NCBI GenBank assembly: GCA_050331295.1
Contig: JBHJGZ010000004.1
Coordinates: 124,001-188,000 of the forward strand
Length of the DNA stretch: 64,000 bases
Source: Kuafuiihalomonas sp050331295
GTDB lineage: Bacteria > Myxococcota > Kuafuiibacteriia > Kuafuiibacteriales > Kuafuiibacteriaceae
Direction: 5' to 3'
A program made the position numbers and the translations under genes. Shown here in pieces: positions 33,985 to 43,077 of this stretch (positions are counted from its first letter, which is position 1; each line of letters starts with the position of its first letter). Below the pieces are notes generated by a model. That model was not told where the DNA came from, did no database searches, and was given only the letters and a program-made list of their open reading frames with translations.

Positions 33985-36304
33985 TGATTCGGCCCCAGGT
34001 CCACAGTGCGCCGACGATCAGCAGACCGAGCAGCATGAGCGGAAGAAGTCTTTGCGACATGGAAACGTATCGGAACTCGATATGGTGACGACCGGCATCG
34101 ACCTGGAGCGCGATATAGCCCGCATCCACCCGAGCCAGTGACGATTCCATACCATCTACCCAGCCTCGCCACCCTGGATAGTACACCTCGTCCACGCTAA
34201 CGAGAACGGTGCAGGTTGTATTGACCTCGGCTTCGACGACACCCGGAGTCCAGCTTACCAGTGAGGTTTCCGGGTCACAATCGGGTGAAGGAGTCGGACC
34301 ATCACCGGCCTCCAAAGCGACACCGCCGGGAGCGGCGGTCGCGATTATTCGTGCAGCTTCTCCGAGGTTCGCGGGTTCGTTCCACGACGTCCTGGCGTAC
34401 AGATAGGGGCGGGCCTGTAAGTCGTGAAGCCAAACCTTGCGGTCCGCGCCTTCGAGCACTCCCAGGATCGGATCCCGGTCCTTTCGGGCGAGGATGAATG
34501 CACGAACGCCCGCCTGGCGAAGCACCGGGCGAAAGCTCTCGGTCCATTCGGGCCGGCCCTGAAAGTCTCGCACGACCGAATGGAAAGTGGCATGAAGTGG
34601 ATCGAGTCCGAGGCCTTCCAGTTCTTCGCTTCTGAAGACGCGAAAATGCTTCCAGGCCAACCCCCCGTGCAGGCCTTGATTGCGAAGATACGCCTCGAAG
34701 GGTGTTGCGCCGGGAATGTTGGGAACGGGTCCCGAGCTCGTGAGCCAGACCCAGGGATGGTGACCCGGCAGTTCATCGGCCACGGTGTCGAATTTGGTTT
34801 CGGCCTCGACGGGGCCGGTGTTGGTGACCATCTTGCCGGCGAAGCCGAGGTCCAAGACCAGCACCGACAACAGCGCGAAACGGGTCCTACCCTCGTTCAG
34901 GAAACCGGTGAGGTAGAAGATTAGGACCACCGCCATGGCGAGCACGGCGCCGATGGCGTGGAAGAGGCCAGCCTTCATGCGCCCGAGGAGCCGCAGGACC
35001 ATGTCGTCCGTCGTGTAGATCTCGAACGGTGAGACGTTGGCCAAGGGGCGAACTTCGAGATCCAGGTAGTCGTAAAACTCCGGCAACGAGACCACGGCCA
35101 ACAGGCACACCAAGCCGATCAATTGCACCGACCCCGCGATCAGCATTCTGCGCGCCAGCTGCGGCAGGCTTGCCACGCCGCCGGCCGCGAGGATGCCGAC
35201 CGGGACGGCGAAAAGGACCATGTACTTCACGGCGTACCGGGCGCTCCCGAGCAATGGGAGCTTGGTGAGCGCCCAGTGGAGGGGCGCGTGGGTCCCCATT
35301 GAGACGACCAGAAACACCAGCGCGGCTGCGAGCAGCCACCCGGTTCGAGGCCAGTGTTTCGTCGCCGCGGCCGCCGCGAGCGCGAGGGCGCTTCCGAAGT
35401 ACAACGATGGCAGATAGCTGGGGTCGTTCGGATTATCGGTGATCCGCGGCAGATTGATGAAGAAGAGGTCCGGAGGCGTCCAAAATCCGGGCACCAGGAC
35501 CTCGAGAAGTCGGGGTGGACTTACGGCCCAGCCGCTCAGTTCGTCATAGGCGAGACCAGCGAAGCGACGTGAGTCCTTCAGACCATGAAGAAGGGGGATG
35601 ATGTCGGGGCTTGCGACGACGAGGCCGAGGGTGAGCCCGATCAGCCAGGTGGCGGCGAGAGCCTTGGAAATCGGGCGGCGCTCGTGAAGCCAGAGGCCAG
35701 CCACGAACACGAGGTCCAGGAGCAAGATCTCCGGCATGATTCCTTGCAGGGCGAGGGCCGAAGCCAGGGCCAAGTAAGCGGTCGCGCACAGGCCGGGACG
35801 CCGCATGGAGTTCAGAACCGCCCACAGCAACCATGGCGTCCACGCGATGCCTTGGAGGCCTACGACCAAGTTCTCGAAGCTGACGACCGGACCACAGAAG
35901 GTCACGACCACGGCGGCGACTGCAGACGGCGCTGGGTCTGCACCGAGTGCACGGGCCAAGCCGAGGACTCCCGTTCCCAGGATCAGATAGTGAATGATGA
36001 TGAAGAAGTCATAGGCCTGCTCGAATGGGGCCATGAAGAAGACCAATGTGGTCGGGGTAAAGAGCGCGTAGGTCGTCGCGAGCTCGTGGGGCAGCCCGTG
36101 GGCGTGGGTGATGTCGATGAGCGGAAATCGGCCAGCCTCTAGCTGAGAGATGATGGACCACCAGAGCGGTCGAAAGGCCAAGCTGTGGTCTCGATAGTAC
36201 AGGCCGTCGGCCGGACCGATGGCTTGGCCAAAAACTATCAATGAGCCGACGAGCAGGGCGAGGTACGGTCCCCAACGCACGCACCGCGCCATCTCGACGG
36301 GCAC
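33965..36304 (-). CDS. Large polytopic membrane protein, YfhO-like (GT-C fold)
   Basis: A 779-residue protein with about 12 membrane helices in the first 520 residues. An early loop, YYRDHSLAFRPLWWSI, is the type that carries acidic residues in GT-C glycosyltransferases. It ends in a large soluble periplasmic domain (roughly 520-750) and a final helix. The order and the C-terminal VDEVYYPGWRGWVDGMES block resemble YfhO family proteins, which in Firmicutes help glycosylate lipoteichoic acid. The role in a Gram-negative is unclear, perhaps sugar transfer to surface glycans. The start is GTG at 36304 or ATG at 36292 (MARCVRWG). The gene stands alone on its strand. Confidence 0.75.
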   Translation of the reverse strand: MPVEMARCVRWGPYLALLVGSLIVFGQAIGPADGLYYRDHSLAFRPLWWSIISQLEAGRFPLIDITHAHGLPHELATTYALFTPTTLVFFMAPFEQAYDFFIIIHYLILGTGVLGLARALGADPAPSAVAAVVVTFCGPVVSFENLVVGLQGIAWTPWLLWAVLNSMRRPGLCATAYLALASALALQGIMPEILLLDLVFVAGLWLHERRPISKALAATWLIGLTLGLVVASPDIIPLLHGLKDSRRFAGLAYDELSGWAVSPPRLLEVLVPGFWTPPDLFFINLPRITDNPNDPSYLPSLYFGSALALAAAAATKHWPRTGWLLAAALVFLVVSMGTHAPLHWALTKLPLLGSARYAVKYMVLFAVPVGILAAGGVASLPQLARRMLIAGSVQLIGLVCLLAVVSLPEFYDYLDLEVRPLANVSPFEIYTTDDMVLRLLGRMKAGLFHAIGAVLAMAVVLIFYLTGFLNEGRTRFALLSVLVLDLGFAGKMVTNTGPVEAETKFDTVADELPGHHPWVWLTSSGPVPNIPGATPFEAYLRNQGLHGGLAWKHFRVFRSEELEGLGLDPLHATFHSVVRDFQGRPEWTESFRPVLRQAGVRAFILARKDRDPILGVLEGADRKVWLHDLQARPYLYARTSWNEPANLGEAARIIATAAPGGVALEAGDGPTPSPDCDPETSLVSWTPGVVEAEVNTTCTVLVSVDEVYYPGWRGWVDGMESSLARVDAGYIALQVDAGRHHIEFRYVSMSQRLLPLMLLGLLIVGALWTWGRIINSRHQ

Positions 36305-36362
36305 GCATATCGGCTCCCGAGCCGTGTCACAAGGGCCTCAGCGAAGGAGGCAGGTCCGAGGT

Positions 36363-36803
36363 CTAGACGTATTTTTGGATCAGGCGACCGAGTCCCGGCA
36401 CCGCCGACTCGACGTTCTTCTCGCCCTGCGGTCGAAGCTTTTCGTACGTCTTCTTGACCATACCGGAGCTCTTCTGTGCGCGCTCATCGGTCACCGCCAG
36501 GAGAGCGTTGGCGACGTCGTGGCTTCGGGCAGACAGAAACGATTCGAAGCTCACGGTTCGACCGTTCTCTTCCCATTGCGCCTTGAAGGGCTCGAGGCGG
36601 TCGACAAAACGGTCCAAGAGAGAATCCACGGCTTCGGTGATCAGTCCAGGCTTGATGGAGCGAACGGCTTGATAGCCGGCCTTGATCGCGAAACCAGAGA
36701 TTCCGCCTTTCTTGGCAACCTCGTCTTCGACGAGCTTTTCGGTGTCTCGGATCACGGCGGGACGGTTGGCATCGGACAACAAGAGTTCTTTCAGGGAAGC
36801 CAC
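36363..36803 (-). CDS. Conserved protein of unknown function (DUF6918-like)
   Basis: A 146-residue soluble, mostly helical protein starting at GTG 36803. The pattern SLKELLLSDANRPAVIRDTE, VEDEVAKKGGISGFAIK, GYQAVRSIKPGL, then ALLAVTDERAQKSSGMVKK and YEKLRP is, as far as I recall, that of a conserved family of about this length found mainly in actinobacteria and labelled DUF6918. I cannot confirm the label here. No catalytic motif is visible. It lies between the YfhO-like gene and a divergent exported-protein gene. Confidence 0.65.
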   Translation of the reverse strand: MASLKELLLSDANRPAVIRDTEKLVEDEVAKKGGISGFAIKAGYQAVRSIKPGLITEAVDSLLDRFVDRLEPFKAQWEENGRTVSFESFLSARSHDVANALLAVTDERAQKSSGMVKKTYEKLRPQGEKNVESAVPGLGRLIQKYV

Positions 36804-36859
36804 CGAACCCCCATACTCCTTGCGGCAGATCGTGCCCAGGCACGATCTCGTCTCTGGCG

Positions 36860-37438
36860 ATGTGGGGAACCGCAGGACTCATTGCGTTGATGGTCGCGGT
36901 TGGACCGGCGCCCTCCTACACGGTGCGTCAGCTCCAGGTGCACGCTCGGATTCGACACGCCCCGGAGCAGGAACCGGTCCGGGTAGCACGTCGGGTCACC
37001 ATCGCCACCCCAAAGGGCTGGACGCCGGAACCTGCGCCGGCCCCAGGCCAGCTTCACCTGTTCGAACCGGAGGGGGAGGGTCGCATGACCCTGGCCGTCT
37101 GCGTCCACCCTTCGCAGCTCAAAGAGATCCTTGACGAGCTGCGCCGTTCCCACCCTGGTTCCACGCCGAACCCACCTCAGCCCTTGGAGCTGGCCCAGCT
37201 GAACACGGTGATGGGGGATAGGGCGACGCGGTACGCCATCACCGGCCGGCAGCGGGGTGAGATGGTGCTGGTGGAAAGGATGGAGACCATCGTATTCGTG
37301 TCCGTGGTGGTTCGGGCCTCGGCGTGGGAACGCGTTTCTTCATTGATGCCGGAGGTTTATCGAAGCATTCGTATCGAACGTGTCCGAGACGAAGCCGACC
37401 AGGCGCCCCGCCACCGCCCTCACCATCGCTGGGAGTGA
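36860..37438 (+). CDS. Hypothetical exported protein
   Basis: A 192-residue protein with a short N-terminal hydrophobic stretch (GLIALMVAVGPAPS) that may be a signal peptide, then a domain of alternating strands (RRVTIATPKGWTPEP, RMTLAVCVHPSQLKEIL). It resembles the many small exported proteins of myxobacteria that test the size of a fitted quantity, but I cannot assign a family. Its last 59 bases overlap thiD in another frame. The thiD conserved domain begins inside that overlap, so the overlap is real and not only a start-site artefact. Confidence 0.55.
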   Translation: MWGTAGLIALMVAVGPAPSYTVRQLQVHARIRHAPEQEPVRVARRVTIATPKGWTPEPAPAPGQLHLFEPEGEGRMTLAVCVHPSQLKEILDELRRSHPGSTPNPPQPLELAQLNTVMGDRATRYAITGRQRGEMVLVERMETIVFVSVVVRASAWERVSSLMPEVYRSIRIERVRDEADQAPRHRPHHRWE

Positions 37439-38246
37439 TTCGGGCGGCGGAGCCGGGATTCAAGCCGACCTCAAGACCTTCGCTGCCCTCCGGGTGCACG
37501 GCTTGTCCGCCGTGAGTGCCCTCACGGCTCAAAGCACCGTCGAGGTCCGGGCCGTCTTTTCGGTGCCTGCTTCGTTCGTGGCGCTTCAGCTCGATACGTT
37601 GATGGACGACTTTCACATCGACGCGGTCAAAACCGGCATGTTGTCGGATCCGGAAACCATCGAGGTGGTGCAACAGCGAGCGCAGAAGGGACGATGGAGG
37701 GTCGTGGTCGATCCGGTCATGGTGGCCAGCTCCGGAGCACGACTGGTCAGCGCCGAGGTGGTGGATGGACTCCGGGCTCTGATCGCGTCGGCGGAGGTGG
37801 TCACCCCAAATCTGGACGAGGTCGAGGTGCTCGTGGGCCATCGCCCTCAAGATCCTGAGGAAATGACGCGTGCGGGACAGGAATTGCTTCGTCTCGGCTG
37901 TAGAGCGGTTCTGGTGAAGGGTGGGCATCTTCGTGGAGACCCGGTGGATGTCTGGGTGGAAAGGGGTGGAAGGGTGCTGCATCGGTCGGTGACCCGGATC
38001 CCTGGGAATGTGGGCCATGGAACTGGCTGTACTTACGCCGCAGCGCTCACCGCGCTGTTGGCCCGGGGCCGACGACCAGACGAAGCGTTTCGCCAAGCAC
38101 ATGCTTTTGTGAACGGCGCGTTGCGCGCGGCCCCCGAGAATCTCGGAGGGGGGAGTCAACCGCTCCATCCGCTCTTTGAATACTTCCCGGGCCTAGCGGA
38201 GGCGGGATCTGCTCGCGCGGTTGACGCCGAACTTGGGCGGTCTTAG
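37380..38246 (+). CDS. thiD: Hydroxymethylpyrimidine/phosphomethylpyrimidine kinase ThiD
   Basis: ThiD phosphorylates hydroxymethylpyrimidine twice for thiamine synthesis. The 288-residue protein has LTIAGSDSGGGAGIQADLKT at the N-terminus, AVKTGMLSD, the VVDPVMVASSGARL block, TPNLDEVEVLVG, AVLVKGGHLRGDPVDV, and the catalytic-aspartate region GNVGHGTGCTYAAALTA. The last usually reads T-HGTGCT. No other thi gene lies nearby; the next gene is a TatT component 12 bp downstream. The GTG start at 37380 sits within the preceding gene. There is no visible TPP riboswitch upstream. Confidence 0.95.
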   Translation: MSETKPTRRPATALTIAGSDSGGGAGIQADLKTFAALRVHGLSAVSALTAQSTVEVRAVFSVPASFVALQLDTLMDDFHIDAVKTGMLSDPETIEVVQQRAQKGRWRVVVDPVMVASSGARLVSAEVVDGLRALIASAEVVTPNLDEVEVLVGHRPQDPEEMTRAGQELLRLGCRAVLVKGGHLRGDPVDVWVERGGRVLHRSVTRIPGNVGHGTGCTYAAALTALLARGRRPDEAFRQAHAFVNGALRAAPENLGGGSQPLHPLFEYFPGLAEAGSARAVDAELGRS

Positions 38247-38258
38247 CGTCCGCACGCC

Positions 38259-39227
38259 ATGAACGCCTCAGGGTCGGCAGCGGTCGTGCTGGCGTTTGCG
38301 GCCGTCCAAATCGGATGCGTCTCGAGCTTCGCAACGGGAATGGCCGCCGATGCGCTCGCGGAGTCCAGCGACGTCTACGGCTCGGACAACGATCCCGAGC
38401 TGGTCGAGGCTGCGATCCCCTTCGGTCTCAAGACGATGGAGAGCGTTCTCGACAAAAAGCCCGAGCACCGGGGTCTTCTCACATCTCTGACCTCGGGCTT
38501 CACGTCCTATAGCTATGGCTTCGTCCAGCAGCAGGCCTTCATGCTGCAGGATGAGGATCCGCAGCGTGCAGAGGAGCTGATGGGCCGAAGCCGGAAGCTC
38601 TATCTGCGGGCGCGCGGGTACGGCTTTCGAGCCCTGAACCTTACGGTGGAAAACTTCGAAGGCAGGTTGAGAGCGAGCGACCAGACGGTTCTCGAAGACT
38701 TGGAACCGGAGCATGTGCCGCTTTTGTATTGGACAGCAGCCGCGTGGGCCTTGGCGGTGGCGGCCGGAGAACTGGATCCCGAAGAGATCGCCGATTTTCC
38801 GCTTGTCGATATCATGGTGCAACGGGCCGTGACGCTCGATGCAGACTGGAATCGGGGTGCTCTCTACGATTTCTTGATTCAACTCGAGGGCGCGCGACCC
38901 GGTGCAGATCTGGATCGCGCCGACGAATACTTCGCCCGCGCGGTCGAATTGAGTGACGGACGTCGCGCCGGGACCTTCGTGGGCTACGCGGAGGTGGTCT
39001 GCGTTCAACGCCAAGACGGCGTGTCCTTCGTCTCAAACCTTCGCAGAGCGCTCGCTGTGGACGTCGATGCCTTGCCCGAAGAGCGACTCAACAACATCTT
39101 GATGAAAGCGCGCGCACGTGTCCTGCTCGAACGTAGCGCTGACCTGTTCCTCGAAGATCCATTGGCCGACGATGAAGAGGCCTTGGGTACGAATGAGTTT
39201 CCTTCGTTGCTCGGACAGGGGTCATGA
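38259..39227 (+). CDS. TRAP transporter TatT component family lipoprotein
   Basis: TatT (T component) is a periplasmic helical protein first described in Treponema, made of TPR-like helices. It is thought to trimerise and bind the TRAP solute-binding protein. Here 322 residues start with a hydrophobic segment ending in AAVQIGC, an imperfect lipobox. The typical blocks YGFVQQQAFMLQDEDPQRAEELMGR (split), YLRARGYGFRAL and PLLYWTAAAWALAVA follow. The neighbours DctP and DctQM fit exactly, with an 8-bp gap to DctP. It is likely transcribed with thiD upstream. Confidence 0.88.
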   Translation: MNASGSAAVVLAFAAVQIGCVSSFATGMAADALAESSDVYGSDNDPELVEAAIPFGLKTMESVLDKKPEHRGLLTSLTSGFTSYSYGFVQQQAFMLQDEDPQRAEELMGRSRKLYLRARGYGFRALNLTVENFEGRLRASDQTVLEDLEPEHVPLLYWTAAAWALAVAAGELDPEEIADFPLVDIMVQRAVTLDADWNRGALYDFLIQLEGARPGADLDRADEYFARAVELSDGRRAGTFVGYAEVVCVQRQDGVSFVSNLRRALAVDVDALPEERLNNILMKARARVLLERSADLFLEDPLADDEEALGTNEFPSLLGQGS

Positions 39228-39234
39228 TCGCCGC

Positions 39235-40230
39235 ATGGTTCGTTTAATTGTCATCACCTGCGTGAGCCTCAGTCTGTGTGCTGGCGCCACGGCGGCTCCA
39301 GTGACCATCAAGCTTGGTACCATCGCTCCCAAACGGTCGCCTTGGTACACCTCGGTGGAAAAAATGAAGGTCCGCTGGAAAGAAGCCAGCGGTGGAGCCG
39401 TGGATCTGAGGATTTATCCGGGCGGCGTCGCGGGGGACGAGGCCGACATGCTGCGCAAGATCAAGGTCGGCCAGCTCCACGCCGCGAGCATCAGTGGTGT
39501 AGGTTTGGGTACTGTCTCTCGCTCGACCTTGGCCATCCAGGTGCCCATGCTGGTGCGAAGCTACGAGGAGCTCGACTACGTCCGGGAAAAGCTCTCACCG
39601 CGGCTGGAGAAAGAACTCGAAGAGGCTGGATTCATCGTGTTGACCTGGGGTGATGCGGGGTGGGTCCACTTCTTCAGCTCGGTCGAGGCCACGACCCCTC
39701 AGCAGTTTCGCAAGTTGAAGATCATGGTCTTTTCAAAGGACCCAAAGGCCGAACAAGCATGGAAGGCGGCGTCCTTCAATCCGGTTCCCCTGTCTTCGAC
39801 GGATGTGCTCCAAGGTCTTCAAACCGGACTGATCGACGCGTTCGCAACCACCCCGATCTTCGCCCTCAGTGCGCAGTGGTTCGGCTTGGCCAAGCACATG
39901 GTACCCGTCAAATGGACGCCCCTCTCAGGCGCGACGGTCGTGGCGAAAGACAAGTGGGAAGAGATTCCTGCGGAACTTCGGTCCGAGCTGCTGGCCATCG
40001 CACGGGCCGAGGGTCGCGCCAGTCGTGACCAGATTCGGAGTCTGGGCGACCGCGCCATCGAAGCCATGGAGCAGCGAGGTCTCGAGACCCACCAATTGAG
40101 TGAGGCCGAGGAGCGGGCGTGGCGCGATGCTGCGGTCGAAGCATACCCACTCATCCGCGGAGACATCATTCCGGCGGACGTCTTCGACCAGGTGAAGGCA
40201 CTGGCGGAAGAGGTCCGCGAAAAGAAGTGA
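39235..40230 (+). CDS. TRAP transporter solute-binding protein, DctP family
   Basis: A 331-residue periplasmic substrate-binding subunit. The signal peptide is VRLIVITCVSLSLCAGATAA, then the mature domain begins PVTIKLGTIAPKRSPWY. Family blocks are GGVAGDEADMLRKIKVGQLHA, VPMLVRSYEELDYVREKL, the substrate-contact region WGDAGWVHFFSS, FRKLKIMVFSKDPKAEQAW, DVLQGLQTGLIDAFATTP and AKHMVPVKWTPLSGATVV. An arginine that would bind a carboxylate in typical DctP proteins (in the motif for the G(L)xxR region) is not clear here, so the substrate may not be a dicarboxylate. The frame is open to 39118, but ATG 39235 starts at the signal peptide. GTGA overlaps the permease gene. Confidence 0.93.
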   Translation: MVRLIVITCVSLSLCAGATAAPVTIKLGTIAPKRSPWYTSVEKMKVRWKEASGGAVDLRIYPGGVAGDEADMLRKIKVGQLHAASISGVGLGTVSRSTLAIQVPMLVRSYEELDYVREKLSPRLEKELEEAGFIVLTWGDAGWVHFFSSVEATTPQQFRKLKIMVFSKDPKAEQAWKAASFNPVPLSSTDVLQGLQTGLIDAFATTPIFALSAQWFGLAKHMVPVKWTPLSGATVVAKDKWEEIPAELRSELLAIARAEGRASRDQIRSLGDRAIEAMEQRGLETHQLSEAEERAWRDAAVEAYPLIRGDIIPADVFDQVKALAEEVREKK

Positions 40231-42116
40231 GCGACCCTTCCTCCCAGCCGACCGCTTCGGGCGGTTCGGGGGGACTTCGGGCCTCAGTGGCGCGGTTCAT
40301 ACGGAGCTCAGAAGACCTGTCGAATGCGGGCATCCTTGTGCTGATGACGGTCCTGCCCCTCAGCGACGTCATCCTTCGTCCATTGGGCAGCAACATACCG
40401 GGTGGCTTCCGATGGGTCTCGGTGTTGGCGATGATCGTCGGGTTCACGGGCGGCATGCTGGCAGCTCGAGATGCAAAACACCTTGCACTCTCTACGGTGA
40501 GGGCCTCGGCCGGCGACGGTTGGTGGCGGCGCTGGGCGGACGCGCTGGTGGGCTTGGTGACTCTGTGTACGACATGGGTCCTCGCATTTGGGGCGTATCA
40601 AACGGTGGTGGCGGAGTCGGCCTTCACCGGAAAGCTGTCAGGCGGGGTTCCCGATTGGTTGCCGCTTTCCATCATCCCGATCGCCTACCTCGTCATGTCG
40701 GTTCGCCTTTGGATGTCCCAGGTGAGGCCGGTCCTGGACCGGTTTCTGGTCTTGGCCCTGGCCGGGGCGGTGATCGGACTCCTGCAGGGATTGGGGCCGG
40801 AGGCAGCGTCATCGAGCTGGGTCGTGGTCCTCGTGGCTCTGGTGCTGGCGACCGTGCTGGGTGCGCCGATCTTCGTGGCTTTGGGTGGGGCGGCTGTCGC
40901 TTTGTTCTGGTTTGGATCCGAACCGGTCGCCGCGGTGGCGGCGGAGACGGTTCGGTTGACCAAGAGTGACACGATTCCGACCATTCCGCTGTTCACGTTC
41001 ACCGGAACCGTCCTGGCGGAGTCTCGAGCCAGCGAACGGTTGGTCCGAGCCTTTCGAGCCCTGTTCGGCTGGCTTCCGGGCGGCATGGCGGTGATGACGG
41101 CGATCGTTTGCGCCTTCTTCACCACGTTCACCGGCGCCAGCGGCGTGACCATTTTGGCCCTCGGAGGTCTCTTGTATCCGGTGCTCCGCGCCGAGAAGTA
41201 CCGGGACGACTTCGGGGTGGGGCTCCTCACTGCGTCCGGAAGCATCGGTCTTCTCTTTCCACCGTCTCTTCCCATCATTTTGTATGGCGTCGTTGCAAAG
41301 GTCCCCATCGACAAGATGTTCGTCGCGGGAATCGTTCCTGGCTTGGTGTTGGTGGCGTCCATCGCGGTCTTTGGGATCCGGGAAGGATCACGACCCGAGA
41401 TCCCTCGACATCCCTTCTCGTGGAGGGAGGCGGTTCGGGCCAGCTGGGCCGCCAAGTGGGAGCTGGCGCTGCCATTGATCGTGGTGGGAGGCATCTTTTC
41501 GGGCTTTGCCACCTTGGTGGAAGCTGCGGCCATCACGACCGCCTACGCGCTGCTGGTAGAGATGGTCGTGCACAGAGACCTTCGCCTCGCAGACCTCCCG
41601 CGGGTGGGACGGGAGTGCGCGACCCTCATCGGTGGCGTGCTCGTCATCCTGGGTGTGGCCTTGGGGCTCACCAACTTCTTGGTGGACGCGGAGATTCCGA
41701 TGCGGGCGCTCGATTGGGTTAAATCGGGTGTCGAGTCCAAGTTCTTGTTTCTGCTGCTCCTGAACTTGTTCCTTCTGGTGGTGGGATGCCTGATGGACAT
41801 CTTCAGCGCCATTGCGGTTGTGGCTCCCCTGATTCTGCCCATCGGTGAGTACTTCGAAATCGATCCCATTCATCTCGGCGTCATCTTCTTGGCCAATCTG
41901 GAGCTCGGATTCTTGACACCTCCGGTGGGAATGAACCTGTTCTTGGCATCTTTCCGCTTCGAGAAGCCCCTGACTCAGGTCTACCGAACGGCGATACCGT
42001 TTCTGGTGATCATGACGGGCGCGGTCCTGGTCATCACGTACGTCCCGTGGCTCACGATGGCCCCGGTGGAGTGGGTGTTCGGACCCGAGCCCGAACCTAT
42101 CGAATTCGAGTTCTGA
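40227..42116 (+). CDS. Fused TRAP transporter permease (DctQ-DctM)
   Basis: A 629-residue inner-membrane protein. The first about 190 residues carry four helices with the order of a small permease (DctQ). The rest, from about residue 195, has the 12-helix DctM pattern, including GAPIFVALGGAAVALFW, IPLFTFTGTVLAESRAS, FFTTFTGASGVTILALGG, LLTASGSIGLLFPPSLPIIL and FLTPPVGMNLFLASFRF. A separate dctQ gene is not needed. The GTG start overlaps the DctP gene (GTGA); the open frame before it is antisense or out-of-frame noise. It ends 5 bp before the next gene on the opposite strand. Confidence 0.93.
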   Translation: MSDPSSQPTASGGSGGLRASVARFIRSSEDLSNAGILVLMTVLPLSDVILRPLGSNIPGGFRWVSVLAMIVGFTGGMLAARDAKHLALSTVRASAGDGWWRRWADALVGLVTLCTTWVLAFGAYQTVVAESAFTGKLSGGVPDWLPLSIIPIAYLVMSVRLWMSQVRPVLDRFLVLALAGAVIGLLQGLGPEAASSSWVVVLVALVLATVLGAPIFVALGGAAVALFWFGSEPVAAVAAETVRLTKSDTIPTIPLFTFTGTVLAESRASERLVRAFRALFGWLPGGMAVMTAIVCAFFTTFTGASGVTILALGGLLYPVLRAEKYRDDFGVGLLTASGSIGLLFPPSLPIILYGVVAKVPIDKMFVAGIVPGLVLVASIAVFGIREGSRPEIPRHPFSWREAVRASWAAKWELALPLIVVGGIFSGFATLVEAAAITTAYALLVEMVVHRDLRLADLPRVGRECATLIGGVLVILGVALGLTNFLVDAEIPMRALDWVKSGVESKFLFLLLLNLFLLVVGCLMDIFSAIAVVAPLILPIGEYFEIDPIHLGVIFLANLELGFLTPPVGMNLFLASFRFEKPLTQVYRTAIPFLVIMTGAVLVITYVPWLTMAPVEWVFGPEPEPIEFEF

Positions 42117-42120
42117 CGGT

Positions 42121-42939
42121 TCAGTCCTCGTGCCGCGGAAGCGCCTTGAGAACCGCCTTACCGGCCCGGATTACCACCTTGAATTCGACGGACCGAGCAC
42201 CGGTTCTCTTGATGAGCTCGGGAACTTGGCGACGCAGGGCGGTGGCCATGTCCTCCATTCGCACGTCCACCGACTCGCCACAGCGTCGGCGTGCACCGAC
42301 GTAGGTTTGGTAGAGCCGTTGGATTTGATTGTCATTCAGGTCCTCGGCCCGACGAGCTCGTGGCCGGCTCAGGTCTCGGGCTCCGCTCGGTGTCTGCATC
42401 GGGACCTGCCGACCCCCTGTCGACGGCGCGGCGGGTGCACCAGCCCCCACGTCGAAACCGTCGCGCTGTGAGACATCTCGAACCTCGGTGGGCGGGCCGG
42501 TCAGCGTCTCCCGCACCTGCTCCGCCTCCAAGACCGCGGTCCGCCGTTGGACGCGGGCGAGGTCGCGGCGGTAGGTTCCGGCCTCACGGGCTCGGTTCAC
42601 CCGATTCCAGTGGTTCTCGAAAGAAACCAGCCTCGCCTTGATCTGCTGCATGCGGAACTTCATCGCCGTGTTGCGAGGCTGCTTTTCGCGGAGCTGGCGG
42701 ATCCGGGCGCGGATCTTGTCCCTTTGTATCGTAGGCTCCATCCGCTCGATCCCCATGAAATAGAGCTCGTAGGTGGAGCGCAGCTCGTTGAGGTCCGATT
42801 CCAGTGCATCGAGTTCCGGGGTGAGGTCGAGCTCAGCGGGAGCGGGCTCCGCCCCACGACCGCGGCTGCCGCCAAAGAGGCTCCTCTTGTCTTTGGCCGC
42901 CACCGTGGAGAGGTTATCGAGGTTCCGAGGCGTCGCCAA
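42121..42939 (-). CDS. MXAN_5187-like protein with N-terminal coiled coil
   Basis: A 272-residue soluble protein. Residues 40-140 form a long helical/coiled-coil region (ALESDLNELRSTYELYFMG, IRARIRQLREKQPRNT). A Pro/Ala/Gly-rich linker leads to a compact C-terminal domain, about 200-270 (NDNQIQRLYQTYVGARRRCG, then VEFKVVIRAGKAVLKA). That domain aligns with the end of the 763-residue protein at 10420-12711. I link both to the MXAN_5187 C-terminal domain of unknown function found in Myxococcota. The first in-frame codon is TTG at 42939; GTG at 42903 is the alternative. Neither has a strong ribosome binding site. It lies between the TRAP genes and nuoE. Confidence 0.78.
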   Translation of the reverse strand: MATPRNLDNLSTVAAKDKRSLFGGSRGRGAEPAPAELDLTPELDALESDLNELRSTYELYFMGIERMEPTIQRDKIRARIRQLREKQPRNTAMKFRMQQIKARLVSFENHWNRVNRAREAGTYRRDLARVQRRTAVLEAEQVRETLTGPPTEVRDVSQRDGFDVGAGAPAAPSTGGRQVPMQTPSGARDLSRPRARRAEDLNDNQIQRLYQTYVGARRRCGESVDVRMEDMATALRRQVPELIKRTGARSVEFKVVIRAGKAVLKALPRHED

Positions 42940-43039
42940 TGTCGTGAAATCGGCAGGGCCCCATCCGTTCGCAGGCTCCCGGACCCTTGTGCGGTGTGGA
43001 CGGCCCGACGCTGGGAACGCCGGAGATACCGAACGGTTG

Positions 43040-43069
43040 TTGACGGAGGCGCCGGGTGGGGCCTAGAGC
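43040..43069 (+). promoter_or_regulatory. Weak candidate promoter before nuoE
   Basis: TTGACG at 43040-43045 has an 18-bp spacer to TAGAGC at 43064-43069. The -35 is good, the -10 is poor (3 of 6). The nuoE ATG follows 8 bp later. Confidence 0.3.
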
Positions 43070-43077
43070 CGGTCAGG

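Noticed and set aside
42547..43077. Upstream extension of nuoE
   Set aside because: It is antisense to the MXAN_5187-like gene; NuoE similarity begins at the ATG at 43078.
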